From Bacillota bacterium (GTDB lineage: Bacteria; Bacillota; Clostridia; Christensenellales; Aristaeellaceae): a stretch of DNA of 5,606 nt. Shown here piece by piece: positions 5,605 to 5,606 of this stretch. The DNA lies in assembly GCA_023402355.1 (NCBI GenBank), contig JAEXCG010000085.1:1-5606 (forward strand). Reading direction: 5' to 3'. Each line of letters begins with the position of its first letter. The stretch's first letter is position 1. The notes under the pieces were generated by a model. It was not told where the DNA came from, made no database searches, and worked only from the letters and a program-made list of their open reading frames with translations. A program made the position numbers and the translations under genes.

Positions 5605-5606
5605 AC

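Overview
The window looks like chromosomal DNA from a GC-rich, Gram-positive-type anaerobe, most plausibly a clostridial gut lineage (Christensenellales or Oscillospirales-like). This is inferred from GC-rich coding regions set against A/T-rich intergenic DNA, strong AGGAGG-type ribosome binding sites, a consensus TATAAT box, secreted proteins with Pro/Thr-rich tails, and a small P-loop NTPase of a type I recall from Clostridia. No marker gene fixes the taxonomy. I see no tRNA, rRNA, CRISPR array, insertion sequence or phage gene.

Layout. Bases 1-741 (minus strand) hold the 5' part of a secreted protein that runs off the left edge. It starts at a TTG codon, has a cysteine-rich signal peptide and enters a Pro-Thr repeat tail encoded by degenerate 18-bp tandem repeats. 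Bases 742-991 are a divergent promoter region: a minus-strand promoter (-35 and extended -10), a 9-bp hairpin in that gene's leader, a second short inverted repeat, and a consensus -10 for the plus-strand gene. Bases 992-1411 encode a 139-residue P-loop NTPase followed by a good intrinsic terminator. Bases 1533-3056 encode threonine synthase (thrC), whose N-terminus carries an unusual Gly-Ala-Thr tandem insertion. After a hairpin without a T-tract, bases 3114-4097 encode a multi-pass membrane protein of the flippase-like LPG_synthase_TM (UPF0104) family. After a 100-bp A/T-rich spacer, bases 4198-5604 encode a secreted protein with 25 cysteines arranged in regular Cys/His modules and a (TPSAKPEE)n tail.

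How the genes work together. Only threonine synthase has a specific, confidently assigned reaction, and its usual partners (hom, thrB) are not in the window. The NTPase appears to be its own transcription unit. thrC and the flippase-like gene are close enough to be co-transcribed. The two secreted proteins at the ends share a layout (signal peptide, N-terminal domain, low-complexity Pro-rich tail) but no obvious sequence similarity. The most unusual object is the Cys/His-rich protein: three composite modules have exactly identical cysteine spacing, suggesting a repeated extracellular metal-binding or disulfide-bonded fold that I cannot match to a named family.
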